This document shows, one piece after another, positions 8,742-18,441 of a DNA stretch of 64,000 bases. Source of the DNA: Treponema ruminis (GTDB lineage: Bacteria > Spirochaetota > Spirochaetia > Treponematales > Treponemataceae); the NCBI GenBank assembly GCA_017161305.1, contig CP031518.1, forward strand, positions 248,001 through 312,000, written 5' to 3'. Each line of letters begins with the position of its first letter. Position 1 is the first letter of the stretch. The position numbers and the translations under genes were made by a program. The notes beneath the pieces are model-generated. The model did no database searches and was not told the DNA's origin. It saw nothing but the letters and a program-made list of their open reading frames with translations.

Positions 8742-9614
8742 ATGGATAAACTCAGAGTATTATTGGCAAAAGGCAGAATTTACGAATCAGTTTACGAACT
8801 TTTGAGCGATGTCGGTATTTCCCTCAAACTCGCTGAGCGCACTTATTTCCCTTCGACAAATCAGGACGATTTGGCTTTCCAGGTCGTAAAACCACAGATT
8901 GCAAGCGCACTTCTGGCTTCAAACAAAGCTGATGTCGGCTTCTCTGGCAAAGACTGGGTTTACGAAAACGGCGTTCAGGACGAAGTCGAGGAAATTATGG
9001 ACTTGGGCTTTGACCCGGTTCGCATCGTAGCCGCAATCCCTAACACAGTTGATTTCGACGCCCTCATCAAAAAGCCGGTCACAATCGCCACAGAATATCA
9101 GACCCTCAGCAAAAAATGGGTCGAAGAAAAGAAGATTGACGGAAAAATCTTCCGCACATGGGGCACAAGCGAAGGTTTCGTTCAGGACAACGAAGACTCA
9201 CTCGCACAGGTTTTGATTGACAACACATCGACAGGTTCAAGCCTGCGTGCAAACAACCTCAAAATCGTCGACACCCTCATGACTTCTTCAACACGCATGT
9301 ACGCTTCAAAAGAAGCCCTCAAAGACCCTGCAAAAAAACAGAAAATCATGGAGCTCAAAATGCTCTTCGAGTCTGTTTTGAACGCACGCGGCCGTGTAAT
9401 GCTCGAAATGAACGTTGCAAAGGACAAGTTCGACGGTCTTATCAAGGCACTTCCGTCAATGAAAAGCCCGACAGTCAGCCCTCTTTTCGGCGATGACGGC
9501 TATGCAGTAAAAATCGCAGTCAAAAAGAGCGAAGTCCCAACCCTGCTTCCAAAATTGCAGTCTCTGGGCGCAACGGACATTTTGGAATATGCATTGCGAA
9601 AAGTTGTAAGATAG
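8742..9614 (+). CDS. hisG: ATP phosphoribosyltransferase HisG (long form)
   Basis: First enzyme of histidine synthesis, condensing ATP with PRPP. N-terminal MDKLRVLLAKGRIYES, DVGFSGKDWVYE, the PRPP loop region EDSLAQVLIDNTSTGSSL, and a C-terminal regulatory-type domain (residues 210-290: ARGRVMLEMNV, KSPTVSPL) ending with the PTLLPKLQSLGATDILEYALRK helix typical of long-form, histidine-feedback-inhibited HisG that needs no HisZ. 290 aa is normal for this form. The stop TAG at 9612-9614 is also the first base triplet of a palindromic repeat element. hisB follows after 87 nt; the other his genes are not in the window. Confidence 0.93.
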   Translation: MDKLRVLLAKGRIYESVYELLSDVGISLKLAERTYFPSTNQDDLAFQVVKPQIASALLASNKADVGFSGKDWVYENGVQDEVEEIMDLGFDPVRIVAAIPNTVDFDALIKKPVTIATEYQTLSKKWVEEKKIDGKIFRTWGTSEGFVQDNEDSLAQVLIDNTSTGSSLRANNLKIVDTLMTSSTRMYASKEALKDPAKKQKIMELKMLFESVLNARGRVMLEMNVAKDKFDGLIKALPSMKSPTVSPLFGDDGYAVKIAVKKSEVPTLLPKLQSLGATDILEYALRKVVR

Positions 9615-9687
9615 GGGAAAGCCTTCCCCTGCGCGCCCACTTCGTTGGTCGCTACCCCTTCTGCGGGGAGTTCCCCGCAACGCCCCC
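9612..9687. repeat. Palindromic repeat element at the hisG stop codon
   Basis: Begins with TAG of hisG and runs TAGGGGAAAGCCTTCCCC, a middle block, CGCTACCCCTTCT, then GCGGGGA-gt-TCCCCGC and AACGCCCCC. It shares the first hairpin, the joiner and the end with the element inside folE2 (2295-2375), while the last stem has changed on both arms. It separates hisG from hisB and ends 15 nt before the hisB start. Confidence 0.75.
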
Positions 9688-9701
9688 CAAAGGAGTTTAT
9701 T

Positions 9702-10316
9702 GTGAGAACAGCTACAATCGAACGAATTACTGGCGAGACTCAGATTTCGCTTACTCTTAATCTTGATGGCACTGGAAAGTGTAGCGTGGAGAATCCGATC
9801 GGCTTTTTTGACCACCTGCTCAAGTCTTTCTGTAAGCACGGACTTTTTGACCTTTCCGGCTCCATCAAGGGCGATTTGAACGTTGACCAGCACCACACAA
9901 TTGAAGACACCGGCATCGTTTTGGGTCAGTGTTTTGCTAAAGCTCTCGGTGACTGTGCCGGTATTTTCCGAAGCGGCTCCTTCCTTTATCCCATGGATGA
10001 ATCTCTCCTTCGCGCTGCCGTTGATTTTGGCGGACGTCCTTTCCTTGTCTGCAATGCAGATCTTTCAAATATCCCGCTGGTGAGCGTTCAGGACGGAAAG
10101 CAGGGGACCTTCCAGACCGATTGCTTTGACGATTTCTGGAACGGCTTTGTTCAGGCGGCAAAATGCAACCTTCATCTGGACACTCTCCGCGGCAGAAGCG
10201 ACCATCACAAAATGGAAGGTCTTTTTAAGGCTGCTGCCCGTGCAATCCGAAGTGCGGTCGAAATTGATCCTCGGCGAAACGGTGAAGTTCCAAGCACAAA
10301 AGGCGTTATTGTGTAA
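9702..10316 (+). CDS. hisB: Imidazoleglycerol-phosphate dehydratase HisB
   Basis: Sixth step of histidine synthesis. The protein is the single-domain, bacterial monofunctional type, about 204 aa: RTATIERITGETQIS, IGFFDHLLKSFCKHG, the manganese-binding DQHHTIEDTGIVLG and second site GRSDHHKMEGLFKAAARA. I use the GTG at 9702, with AAAGGAG 7 nt upstream and the homologous VRTATIER start; an ATG-initiated reading from 9645 would translate the repeat element and has no ribosome site. Operon with hisG. Confidence 0.93.
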   Translation: MRTATIERITGETQISLTLNLDGTGKCSVENPIGFFDHLLKSFCKHGLFDLSGSIKGDLNVDQHHTIEDTGIVLGQCFAKALGDCAGIFRSGSFLYPMDESLLRAAVDFGGRPFLVCNADLSNIPLVSVQDGKQGTFQTDCFDDFWNGFVQAAKCNLHLDTLRGRSDHHKMEGLFKAAARAIRSAVEIDPRRNGEVPSTKGVIV

Positions 10317-10343
10317 AAAAATTAAAAATACCTTTAAATAAAT

Positions 10344-10372
10344 TTGGCTTTTTATTAAAACTAGGTTAAAAT
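10344..10372 (+). promoter_or_regulatory. Candidate promoter for the chemoreceptor gene
   Basis: TTGGCT (10344-10349), 17-bp spacer, TAAAAT (10367-10372), 84 nt before the ATG at 10457. The 5' leader contains GGCAGGGCGGGC but no fold I could assign. Confidence 0.4.
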
Positions 10373-10456
10373 AGTCATATAATCACCTTAGCAAAACCTG
10401 GCAGGGCGGGCATGTTTTTGCAAGTCTTCTGGCGCAGAGTTTTTACAGGAGTTTCT

Positions 10457-12664
10457 ATGACACAAAAGACCAAAGCCAGTTGTGGCTTCAAAAGTATCCG
10501 TACGCAGCTTGTTCTTACAATCGGCCTTTTCCTGCTTGTGCTCCTTGCACTTTGCTCTGTATTCATTTTGCGCAATGTTTCCAGTCGTTTCCGCAATATT
10601 TCCGACAGTTATCTGCATGAAATGGCTTCTTACTATTCCGAAACAACAAAGGCGATTATTGCACATGAATATGCCACTTGCAGCGCGCTCAAAACTGTCG
10701 TTGAGCAGGTAGAAAATGTTCCTCCTGCCCAGCGGCGTGATTTTGTGAACGCTATTTTAAAACAGGCTCTAATCGCCAACGAAAATTTTGTTGATACCTG
10801 GGTAGTTTACGAGCCGAACGCATTGGACGGCCTTGATTCTCAGTATGCGAACACTGAAAATCACGATTCCACAGGCCGTTTTATTCCTTATTGGACTAAA
10901 GTTGGCTCTACGATTGAATGTACACCGCTCACTGATTACGAAAATGGCTTTTGGTATGTAAATCCGCTTAAAAGTCCCACAGGTATTCTTATTGACCCGA
11001 ATCCTTATGAAATTGGTGGCAAAACTATCTGGGTTTGTGGCGTCGCGTTCCCGATTCACGGCAAAGACGGCAGGCCAATCGGTGTAATCGGCCTTGATAT
11101 GTCGCTCGACACTCTTTCTTCTCTTCTTAAGCAGGTCAAAGTCTATGATTCCGGCTATCTCTCGCTAATTTCCGATTCCGGGCTTCTTGCGGTTGATTAT
11201 GACTCGGAGAACGAAGGTCAGAATCTTGCGGCTTATACTGATTCTTCGACTGGCCCGCTTTTTCAGTCTAGCAAATCTTCTCTCCAGCCTTTTGGCATGA
11301 CTGTCAAAGAAAAAGGCGAGAGTGTCTACAAATATTATCAGCCATTTAAAGTTGAAGATGCAAAAGAAGTCTGGTTCCTTGGTCTTAATGCGAAAGAATC
11401 AGAAATCACGGCGGCAGCAAAGGCTGTTTTCTTCATTTCGACTGTTGCCTTTGTCCTCACCGCTCTTGTAATTCTTTTTGTTCTCTTCCTGATTATTCAG
11501 GGCGTTGTCAAAGAAATGAACAAAGGTGTCTCTGCAATGCAGAATATCGCGCAGGGAGACGGTGATTTGACTGTCCGCATGGAGGTTAAGACCGACAACG
11601 AGCTTGGAAAAATGTACAAATTCTTCAATCTCACTATTGAAAAGATTCAGAATTCCATTGCGCAGGTCAAAGATGCGGCGACGCACCTTACTGAACAAGG
11701 CGCAACTCTTGGTGACAGCATGAATGACACGGCGGCAAGTGCAAACGAAATCACGGCCAACATCGATTCAGTTAACAAGCAGGTTCAGCAGCAGGGGCGG
11801 AATGTTCACGAGGCAAAGGACGCGCTCGGCTCAATCAACAGCAGCGTGAACGATTTGGTTTCAAATATCCAAAGCCAGAGTTCAAGCGTTGTCGAATCTT
11901 CTTCGGCAATCGAAGAAATGGTCGCAAATATCCGTTCTGTCACTGGAATTCTCGAAAAGAACGGCGTCACAATCAAGTCTCTCGAAAATTCTTCTGAATC
12001 TGGAAAAGTCAGCATAGCCAATTCGGTCGAGTCAATCAAAAAGATTCAGGAACAGTCGGGCACCCTTCTTGAAGCAAGTAAAATCATTCAGGCAATCGCG
12101 AGCCAGACAAACATGCTTGCTATGAATGCGGCAATTGAGGCGGCTCATGCGGGCGAGAGTGGCAGAGGCTTCTCTGTCGTTGCCGATGAAATCCGTAAGC
12201 TTGCAGAAGATTCAAACAAGCAGGGCAAAAACATCACGAGCAACCTCAAAGTTGTCCTTGCAAGCGTCAAAGAAGTCACAGATTCTTCTGAGCAGCTGCA
12301 GAATCAGTTCAACGAGATTTATGATTTGACTCAGACTGTCGCACGGCAGGAACTCACGATTATGAACGCAATGCACGAGCAGTCCGAAGGTGGCGAGCAG
12401 ATTCTTGAGGCAATCAAGCAGATTCAGGATGTAACGGCGAGCGTAAAGGGTTCCAGCGATGCAATGGAAGATGCGACCCGTGATGCGAACGTCAAAATGG
12501 ACAATCTCATGCGCCTCACAGAAGAAATCACGGCAAGCATGGATGAAATGTCAATCGGAATCGAGTCAATCAACCGCTCGATAAACGAAGTCAACGACAT
12601 GACTCACAAAAATACGCACAGCATCGAGTCTCTTGGTGAGGCTGTGAGCAAATTCAAGGTGTAA
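10457..12664 (+). CDS. Methyl-accepting chemotaxis protein, dCache sensor
   Basis: 735 aa. TM1 about residues 16-37 ([21 protein letters not shown]), a periplasmic dCache-type ligand-binding domain (residues 45-325; [40 protein letters not shown]), TM2 near residues 330-358, HAMP (residues 360-410), and a cytoplasmic signalling domain with the conserved hairpin tip [20 protein letters not shown] followed by [18 protein letters not shown]. It passes ligand information to CheA/CheW at the cell poles. Start at 10457 has CAGGAG 7 nt upstream; a longer in-frame start at 10412 lacks a site. Ligand unknown, though dCache domains often bind amino acids. Confidence 0.92.
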   Translation: MTQKTKASCGFKSIRTQLVLTIGLFLLVLLALCSVFILRNVSSRFRNISDSYLHEMASYYSETTKAIIAHEYATCSALKTVVEQVENVPPAQRRDFVNAILKQALIANENFVDTWVVYEPNALDGLDSQYANTENHDSTGRFIPYWTKVGSTIECTPLTDYENGFWYVNPLKSPTGILIDPNPYEIGGKTIWVCGVAFPIHGKDGRPIGVIGLDMSLDTLSSLLKQVKVYDSGYLSLISDSGLLAVDYDSENEGQNLAAYTDSSTGPLFQSSKSSLQPFGMTVKEKGESVYKYYQPFKVEDAKEVWFLGLNAKESEITAAAKAVFFISTVAFVLTALVILFVLFLIIQGVVKEMNKGVSAMQNIAQGDGDLTVRMEVKTDNELGKMYKFFNLTIEKIQNSIAQVKDAATHLTEQGATLGDSMNDTAASANEITANIDSVNKQVQQQGRNVHEAKDALGSINSSVNDLVSNIQSQSSSVVESSSAIEEMVANIRSVTGILEKNGVTIKSLENSSESGKVSIANSVESIKKIQEQSGTLLEASKIIQAIASQTNMLAMNAAIEAAHAGESGRGFSVVADEIRKLAEDSNKQGKNITSNLKVVLASVKEVTDSSEQLQNQFNEIYDLTQTVARQELTIMNAMHEQSEGGEQILEAIKQIQDVTASVKGSSDAMEDATRDANVKMDNLMRLTEEITASMDEMSIGIESINRSINEVNDMTHKNTHSIESLGEAVSKFKV

Positions 12665-12730
12665 GGCCGGGGCTGTGCTTCCTTTATTAAAATATAATTA
12701 ACTAACTATTAAATTCTTCTTAAATTTGGC

Positions 12731-12758
12731 TTGATTTATCCTAAAATTGTGTTAAACT
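12731..12758 (+). promoter_or_regulatory. Candidate promoter of the OmpA/lipoprotein operon
   Basis: TTGATT (12731-12736), 16-bp spacer, TAAACT (12753-12758). It leaves a 5' leader of about 165 nt before the ATG at 12929, in which I see no clear structure. It is the only plausible promoter before the 21.5 kb operon. Confidence 0.35.
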
Positions 12759-12928
12759 TAGTTTATGCACAAAGCTAATTATTCAAAATCTTCCTTAATT
12801 TATTCTTCTCGCATCTAACCGCAATGTTGTGTATTTTCGCAATTCATTGAGGTCTTTTTATACATTGTGGTGGCTTTATTGAATCTTTCTGATTTTAATC
12901 ATTTCACTGCAAAAATTAGGAGTTTCCT

Positions 12929-14620
12929 ATGAAAAAAATTTTTCTTACCCTGGTGGCACTTTTTTCTTTAAGCATACCGCTTGCGGCTGAGAAGTCGATT
13001 GAATTCTTTACGGATGACGTTCCCCGCTACGAAGGTTTTGCTTTGGGTGCCAGTTTCATCAATCAATGGGCATTGGGTGAATATTCAGATTATGCCACAT
13101 GCAATTTTGGTGGTGAAGTAGATGCGGAATATACACTCCCACTTGTATTACCGAATAATCTTGATTTGGGCATTTCGGCGAGGGCTGATTTCCTTGTCGT
13201 TTCCCCAAAATCAGGCAGCACGCTTAAAAGTGAAACGGAAATGCGTTTTTCTGGCGGTCTCTGGCTCAGGGTTCCATTTTCTGTAAAGGGAGCCTGGTTT
13301 GCCTTTCAGCCGGAACTCAGCCTGGGAGCATCGCTTTTCAGCACGGAAGCTCAGAACGGAGCAAAAGCCAGCGGAACTTATCTTGGTTCTGTGATTGGTC
13401 TTGCACCGGCATTCCGCTTTATCCCAAAGGCTGTCCCGGATCTTGAAATCGAAGCAAGTCCTCTTTTTACGATAACTCCGGAAGCAAGCTCTCACATGGT
13501 AACTCAGATTGGCGTAAGGCTTGGTTTTGTTTATCACATCCAGAATTTCATAACGAAAAAGCTTAAAGAAAGCAAAGAAAAGAAAGATGCTGCACTCGCT
13601 GAGCAGAAAAGGCTTGAAATCGAACGTCAGGAAGCCGAGGCAAAGCGTTTGCGTGAAGAAGAAGAAGCCCGACGCAAGGCAATCGCAGAGGCCGCAGATG
13701 AAGAATCTCGCCGTGCTGCCGAAGAAGAATTGCGAAAGGCCGAAGAAGCCCGAAAGGCTGCCGAAGAAGAGGCTGCCCGAATTGCAGAAGAAGAGCGCAA
13801 AAGGGCTGAGGAAGAAGCTGCACGTGTTGCCGCCGAAGAAGCCCGCAAGGCAGAAATTGCCGCATGGCCTGCACCAGAAGCCGTTCTTGCTGTTATTGGC
13901 GGCACAAACTTTACGCCGGACGGAGACGGTCAGCATGACAGCGTTACCTTCCAGCCAAGTATTAATTATGTAGAAGAAGCTCCTGAAAGCTGGATTCTCG
14001 CAATTGATGATCCGCAGGGAAATCCATTCCGAACGTTCAAAGGAAAGGGCGCCCTGCCGGAATCAATTGAATGGGACGGTTTGAGCGACAGGGGCGAAGC
14101 CGTTTATTCACGAAACGTTTACAAGTCAAAACTCACCGTAATTCCATCTCGACATGACCGAACTCGAAGCGGTGCAAAAAATGCTGAGACAAGCACTGAA
14201 GTTCACACAGGCTTGCTTTTGCAGGTAATTGTTCCAGAGCATGAATGGAAAATCGTCGTCAATACAATTTACTTTGCTGGTGGCGGCGCTTCATTCGATG
14301 GCTTGAATTCTGAGCAGCTTAAGGCCAATGCCGAGACTCTTGACGAAGTTGCGGAGCAGATTACAGCACATCCGGGCTCAAATGTCGTGGTTGAAGGCTA
14401 TGCAAACAACATCAGCGGAACTGCAAAAGAAGATACGGAAGAACTTATTCCTTTGAGCCAGGAGCGTGCAGACTTTATCGTAAAAGAACTTGCAGCTCGT
14501 GGAATAAATCAGGAGTCACTTTCGGCTACAGGAAAAGGCGGTGCAAATCCGATTGCATCACGCAAAGATCGTGCGAACTGGTGGAAGAACCGCCGCATCG
14601 AATTCATAATCAGGAAGTAA
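12929..14620 (+). CDS. OmpA-family outer-membrane protein with barrel and coiled-coil stalk
   Basis: 563 aa in four parts. Signal peptide (residues 1-20, ending AAA/AE). Residues 25-205 look like an outer-membrane beta-barrel (alternating strands, for example GFALGASFINQWALG). Residues 210-310 are a highly charged Ala/Glu/Arg/Lys coiled coil, TolA-like. Then a FlgD/CHU-C-like immunoglobulin domain begins at NFTPDGDGQHD (about residue 328), and a C-terminal OmpA peptidoglycan-binding domain ends it (VVVEGYANN, LSQERADFIVKELAARGI, NRRIEFIIRK). It could bridge outer membrane and peptidoglycan. First gene of the lipoprotein array; the next gene follows after 10 nt with AAGGAG. Confidence 0.85.
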   Translation: MKKIFLTLVALFSLSIPLAAEKSIEFFTDDVPRYEGFALGASFINQWALGEYSDYATCNFGGEVDAEYTLPLVLPNNLDLGISARADFLVVSPKSGSTLKSETEMRFSGGLWLRVPFSVKGAWFAFQPELSLGASLFSTEAQNGAKASGTYLGSVIGLAPAFRFIPKAVPDLEIEASPLFTITPEASSHMVTQIGVRLGFVYHIQNFITKKLKESKEKKDAALAEQKRLEIERQEAEAKRLREEEEARRKAIAEAADEESRRAAEEELRKAEEARKAAEEEAARIAEEERKRAEEEAARVAAEEARKAEIAAWPAPEAVLAVIGGTNFTPDGDGQHDSVTFQPSINYVEEAPESWILAIDDPQGNPFRTFKGKGALPESIEWDGLSDRGEAVYSRNVYKSKLTVIPSRHDRTRSGAKNAETSTEVHTGLLLQVIVPEHEWKIVVNTIYFAGGGASFDGLNSEQLKANAETLDEVAEQITAHPGSNVVVEGYANNISGTAKEDTEELIPLSQERADFIVKELAARGINQESLSATGKGGANPIASRKDRANWWKNRRIEFIIRK

Positions 14621-14630
14621 GGAGCTGAAT

Positions 14631-15038
14631 ATGAAAAGATTTTTACCATACACAATGGCTGCGGCCCTGATTTTTGCGGCATGCAGCAGTCATATTGAAG
14701 ATTTGATAGCTCCTTCTGCTCCGGAGCCTACCATCGATGTTGATGTTGAGGTCGAGGTTGAATTCAAGACTCTGCTTCTCGGCTATGACTCAGAAAGTTC
14801 CACAGCCACTGCAACAGGCCTGGGTGATGAAGGCGTTGTATATTCATGGTCGATGGACGGAAAGGAAGATTCAGATGTGTTCAAAAGCAAAAACGGCGCA
14901 AGCTGTGTTCTTGACACGGAAAAACTTTTGGTTGGAAAAAATTATACTTTGCTTGTGGTGGGAACGGTTAATGGCGTTTCTTACAGTTCTGATTGCAAAA
15001 TAACAATAGAACCAGCAGATTCATCAGAGAGTGAGTAA
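14631..15038 (+). CDS. Small lipoprotein carrying only the array's terminal Ig-like domain
   Basis: 135 aa. Lipoprotein signal with lipobox FAAC (Cys about residue 18), a short acidic Val/Glu linker (DVDVEVEVEVEF) and one domain: VVYSWSMDGKEDS ... KNYTLLVVGTVNGVSYSSDCKITIE. That domain matches in pattern the last 80 residues of the large lipoproteins downstream (for example YEWKIDG ... SYTITVVGKKNGIDYNTSITV), so this looks like a minimal member of the same family. AAGGAG upstream; the next gene starts 12 nt later. Confidence 0.75.
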   Translation: MKRFLPYTMAAALIFAACSSHIEDLIAPSAPEPTIDVDVEVEVEFKTLLLGYDSESSTATATGLGDEGVVYSWSMDGKEDSDVFKSKNGASCVLDTEKLLVGKNYTLLVVGTVNGVSYSSDCKITIEPADSSESE

Positions 15039-15050
15039 GGAGGAGCTTTT

Positions 15051-18000
15051 ATGAAAAATCGAATCAGATTTTTATCAGCGGGATTCAGCATATTGATTTT
15101 TGTGTTGGCTCTGCTTTTTGCTTCATGTTCGGATATAGTTCAAGGCGATTCTGGAGATGAAAACATTTCTTCATCAGAAGCAAGTGTTTCTTTCAGAATC
15201 ACCTCAAAATTCGCTGCAAATTCAAGAACGGCTTTGCCAAGCATTGATTTTACTCAGTATCTTTATGAGATTAAGGCAAAAAATTCAAAATCAGGGGCAG
15301 AAAAATCTCTGGCACAAAATCTTAATGTAGATGATTTGAGCAGCCAGAAATTTGCAATGACCCGTTCAAAATGGATTTTCTATATTCTTGCCTATGCGAT
15401 AAACGAAAGTGGCGAGCCCGAGGAGGAATCTGTCTTTGAAGGCGAAAGTGAAGAAATTGACCTTGCAAACTCTGCTACCGCTACAGTCACCATGCCTCTC
15501 AGAGCAAGCACTATCGGTTTCGGAAGTGTGCGGATTCCTCTCAAATATGCTGCAAGTGGCGTTGCAAAAGTAACCTGCGGACTTTACACAAGCGCAACAG
15601 GTGGTGAGCTTGTTGATGGAAAAGAATTAGTGACTTTTGAAGGTTCAGAAATAACAAAGGGCGATGATGGATTTTATTCTCTGGTTTTTGAAGATAATGA
15701 AGTTCCGAGTGGCAGCCTCGTTTATGCACGCTTTGTCCTTTATGATAAAAATGATATCGCTGTCGGATATTACACGGAGGCGGTTTATGTTGCAAAAGAC
15801 AAGCTGAGTGAACCGGAAATATTTGTTAAAAATGAAGATGGAACTTACCAAAAAGATGAAAACGGCAATCCTGTAAAAGATACATCTGGAAATGCATCTG
15901 TTGAAGTTGAGCCAAACCTTTTCCCTGCAAGCGTCACTGCCCAAAAGGACAAGAAGGTTTTCGCCGAGACTACCGTAAAAGAAGACGAAACTGAAAAAAC
16001 TGTAGTCTACGAGTTGAATGATGAAGATGGTGACGGAATTTATGATACAGTCCTTCCACCGGGTAATTACACTATCAAAGTAGGTGAACTTACTGACACC
16101 GCAGAAACTGCAAAACAGGTCGAAGATTCAACCCTTGATGTAAGCACAAAGGGCGGAAGCGTTGCTGCAGAAAAACTAAATGAAGTCACGCTGTCTGGTC
16201 AGGCAAAAACTGGCACTACAATCACGGCAAAGGCAATTTCCTCAAAGAATGTTGATATTTCTGATTCTGTTAAATGGCAATGGTACAGAGATAACGAAGC
16301 AATTGAGGGCGCAACTCAAAACACTTACAAAGTCACTCCAGAAGATGTCGGCAAAGTCTTAAAGGCCGTTGCAAGTCAGGATGACAAGGGCAAGACCAAA
16401 ACAAAAGATGGAACTTCCGAGAAGGTTGAAAAGGGAAGCCTTGCCAGCAAGGATTTCACGATAAGCTATGATGGAAAAGAGTTCTCAGTTGCGGACGGAA
16501 AAGCAAGTCCAAAAGACGGAAAATTGATTTTCACAAAGGGGTCTGATTCTTTAACTGTCGAGAGCGCAAAATTAAGCTCAGGCACTCTCAAAGATCAGAG
16601 CGGAAACGAAATCACTCCAGAAAAAGTCACATTCGTGAACTCTGAGGGCAAAGAAATTTCTTCAGATACTTTGGATTCTTCAAAGACCCTCACGGTCAAG
16701 ATTGAGGCACAAGGCTATGAGCCAGAACTGATAACGCTCTATGTCACGGTTAAAGCTGGTGCTTTGAGCCCAGAACCAAAACTCAGCACGGATATTGAAA
16801 ATCTTCATCATGGAGACATTGCATTTGCAGAGCCGATTCCTGATGGTGCTGAATATTCAACTGACGGCGGCAAAACATGGACTGATTTGAGCACAAATTC
16901 TTTCGCTCCTCCGGCAAACGAAACTGATAAAATCCTCGTAAGGACAAAAGCTGTGGGCGAAGAGGGCAAAGACGGCTATATTGCTCCAAGTGATGCAAAA
17001 GAAATTTCTTTCTCATCTGAAAATAAAGGAGAAAAGGTCGTTGAAATCAAAGAAGACGGCATTACGCTGAATGGTGCTTCAAAAGAAGATGAAGTTCTTT
17101 CTGTAAAAGTCATTGGCGAAGATGAAAGTGACCTCACGGATAGCTCTCTGATTGAATATCAGTGGTATGCGGCAGATGACGCTACTAGCGAAGGAAGCCC
17201 AATCGAAGGAGCTACCGGAAAAGACTTCACTCCGGGCGAAAACGAAGTCGGCAAAATCCTTTATGTTAAAGTCACTTATACAAATCCAAAGTCGCAAGAT
17301 TTAACAGTAAAAGATTCTCCTCGCACAGAAAAGATTGTTGCTGTAAAAGTAAAAACTCCGACAGAGGCCGAAATTCCTTCGTTTGCAGAGGACAAGTCAA
17401 AAGTCCAGGAGGGAAAAGTTCAGTTCAAAGTCACGGATGAACAGACAGGCAAGTACGAATATTCAACAGATGGCGGCGAAACTTGGAAGCCACTTACAGA
17501 TGAGGCAATTACAGTTGACGGCGACTCAATTCTCGTGCGTGCGGCAGCCCAGGGCACAGAAGGCGGGGAAGGTTATCTTGCTCCGTCAAATCCTGTAACA
17601 ATTTCTGTAAAGGAGCAGAAAGGAACCTTCACTTTGGATGATCTCACGACTGAATATGACGGCGGCGCTCTTTCTGGCGACAAACCTCTTGCATCAAAAG
17701 TCTTGCTCAAATATGCAGACGGAAGCTCACCTGATTCAGAAAGCGGATTCACGGTCACATTCAAAGAAGATAAGGCAATCACGGAATCTTCAAATGTGGC
17801 TATAACAATCAGCAAAGAAGGATTTGAGCCTTATGAAGCAAGCGTTTACGTTCCTGTTAAGGCAAAAGAGCCGCAGGAAAGCGAAATTCCTGTACTGAGC
17901 ACGGATAAAGGCAACATCAGCGGCGGCTGCCTCAAATTCGAGCCAACCGAAGCACAGACAGGCAAATTTGAATATTCAACAGACGGCGGAACTACATGGA

Positions 18001-18428
18001 AAACGCTTACAAATGAAGAATTCGATGCTCCTGAATCTCCGAACAAACTTCTTGTACGTTCTAAAGAGCAGGGAACTTCCGGCCAGCCTGGATATATCGC
18101 ACCTTCTGACGCTGTTGAAGTCGCTTATAGTGATAACATCGGTCAGAAACCTGTGATTACAGTAAAAGTCAGTTTGGGCGGTGATATTGAAGTTAAAGAG
18201 GCTGAGCCTGACTCAAATATAGTTCTCACGGCGGCAGACGGATATTCATCTTACGAATGGAAGATTGACGGAAAATCACTCACTTCTTCTACCACATGGG
18301 CTACGGCTTCGGGTGGCACTCTTAAATTGTCTAAGAACGACATGAAAACGGGTAGCTACACAATCACTGTCGTGGGCAAGAAGAACGGTATTGATTACAA
18401 CACAAGCATCACTGTAACTAAGGAATAA
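15051..18428 (+). CDS. Large repeat lipoprotein 1 of tandem paralogous array
   Basis: 1125 aa; lipobox LFASC (Cys about 26), followed within 50 residues by NSRTALPS, the [N/K]xRTAxP motif common to all six large array members. An N-terminal domain of about 250 aa is followed by Ig-like modules. The motif YSTDGGxTWxxL recurs near residues 599, 802 and 973, each followed about 25 residues later by LVR and GYxAPS, giving three copies of a roughly 50-aa unit. Two modules contain WQWYRDNEAIEGAT and YQWYAADDA... types (Ig-like, invasin or SLH-adjacent style). Ends in the shared terminal domain. Probably surface- or periplasm-exposed; function unknown. AAGGAGGAG ribosome site. Confidence 0.8.
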   Translation: MKNRIRFLSAGFSILIFVLALLFASCSDIVQGDSGDENISSSEASVSFRITSKFAANSRTALPSIDFTQYLYEIKAKNSKSGAEKSLAQNLNVDDLSSQKFAMTRSKWIFYILAYAINESGEPEEESVFEGESEEIDLANSATATVTMPLRASTIGFGSVRIPLKYAASGVAKVTCGLYTSATGGELVDGKELVTFEGSEITKGDDGFYSLVFEDNEVPSGSLVYARFVLYDKNDIAVGYYTEAVYVAKDKLSEPEIFVKNEDGTYQKDENGNPVKDTSGNASVEVEPNLFPASVTAQKDKKVFAETTVKEDETEKTVVYELNDEDGDGIYDTVLPPGNYTIKVGELTDTAETAKQVEDSTLDVSTKGGSVAAEKLNEVTLSGQAKTGTTITAKAISSKNVDISDSVKWQWYRDNEAIEGATQNTYKVTPEDVGKVLKAVASQDDKGKTKTKDGTSEKVEKGSLASKDFTISYDGKEFSVADGKASPKDGKLIFTKGSDSLTVESAKLSSGTLKDQSGNEITPEKVTFVNSEGKEISSDTLDSSKTLTVKIEAQGYEPELITLYVTVKAGALSPEPKLSTDIENLHHGDIAFAEPIPDGAEYSTDGGKTWTDLSTNSFAPPANETDKILVRTKAVGEEGKDGYIAPSDAKEISFSSENKGEKVVEIKEDGITLNGASKEDEVLSVKVIGEDESDLTDSSLIEYQWYAADDATSEGSPIEGATGKDFTPGENEVGKILYVKVTYTNPKSQDLTVKDSPRTEKIVAVKVKTPTEAEIPSFAEDKSKVQEGKVQFKVTDEQTGKYEYSTDGGETWKPLTDEAITVDGDSILVRAAAQGTEGGEGYLAPSNPVTISVKEQKGTFTLDDLTTEYDGGALSGDKPLASKVLLKYADGSSPDSESGFTVTFKEDKAITESSNVAITISKEGFEPYEASVYVPVKAKEPQESEIPVLSTDKGNISGGCLKFEPTEAQTGKFEYSTDGGTTWKTLTNEEFDAPESPNKLLVRSKEQGTSGQPGYIAPSDAVEVAYSDNIGQKPVITVKVSLGGDIEVKEAEPDSNIVLTAADGYSSYEWKIDGKSLTSSTTWATASGGTLKLSKNDMKTGSYTITVVGKKNGIDYNTSITVTKE

Positions 18429-18441
18429 GGAGAAGTAGGGT

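Noticed and set aside
9645..9701. N-terminal extension of HisB
   Set aside because: It encodes the palindromic repeat element and has no ribosome site, while GTG 9702 has AAAGGAG.
10373..10456. c-di-GMP riboswitch before the chemoreceptor gene
   Set aside because: GGCAGGG-like bases are present, but I cannot build the conserved junctions or tetraloop receptor.
13211..13936. 241-aa frame antisense to the OmpA-domain gene
   Set aside because: It mirrors the Ala/Glu coiled-coil codons (giving Phe/Leu/Ser-rich nonsense) and lacks a start site.
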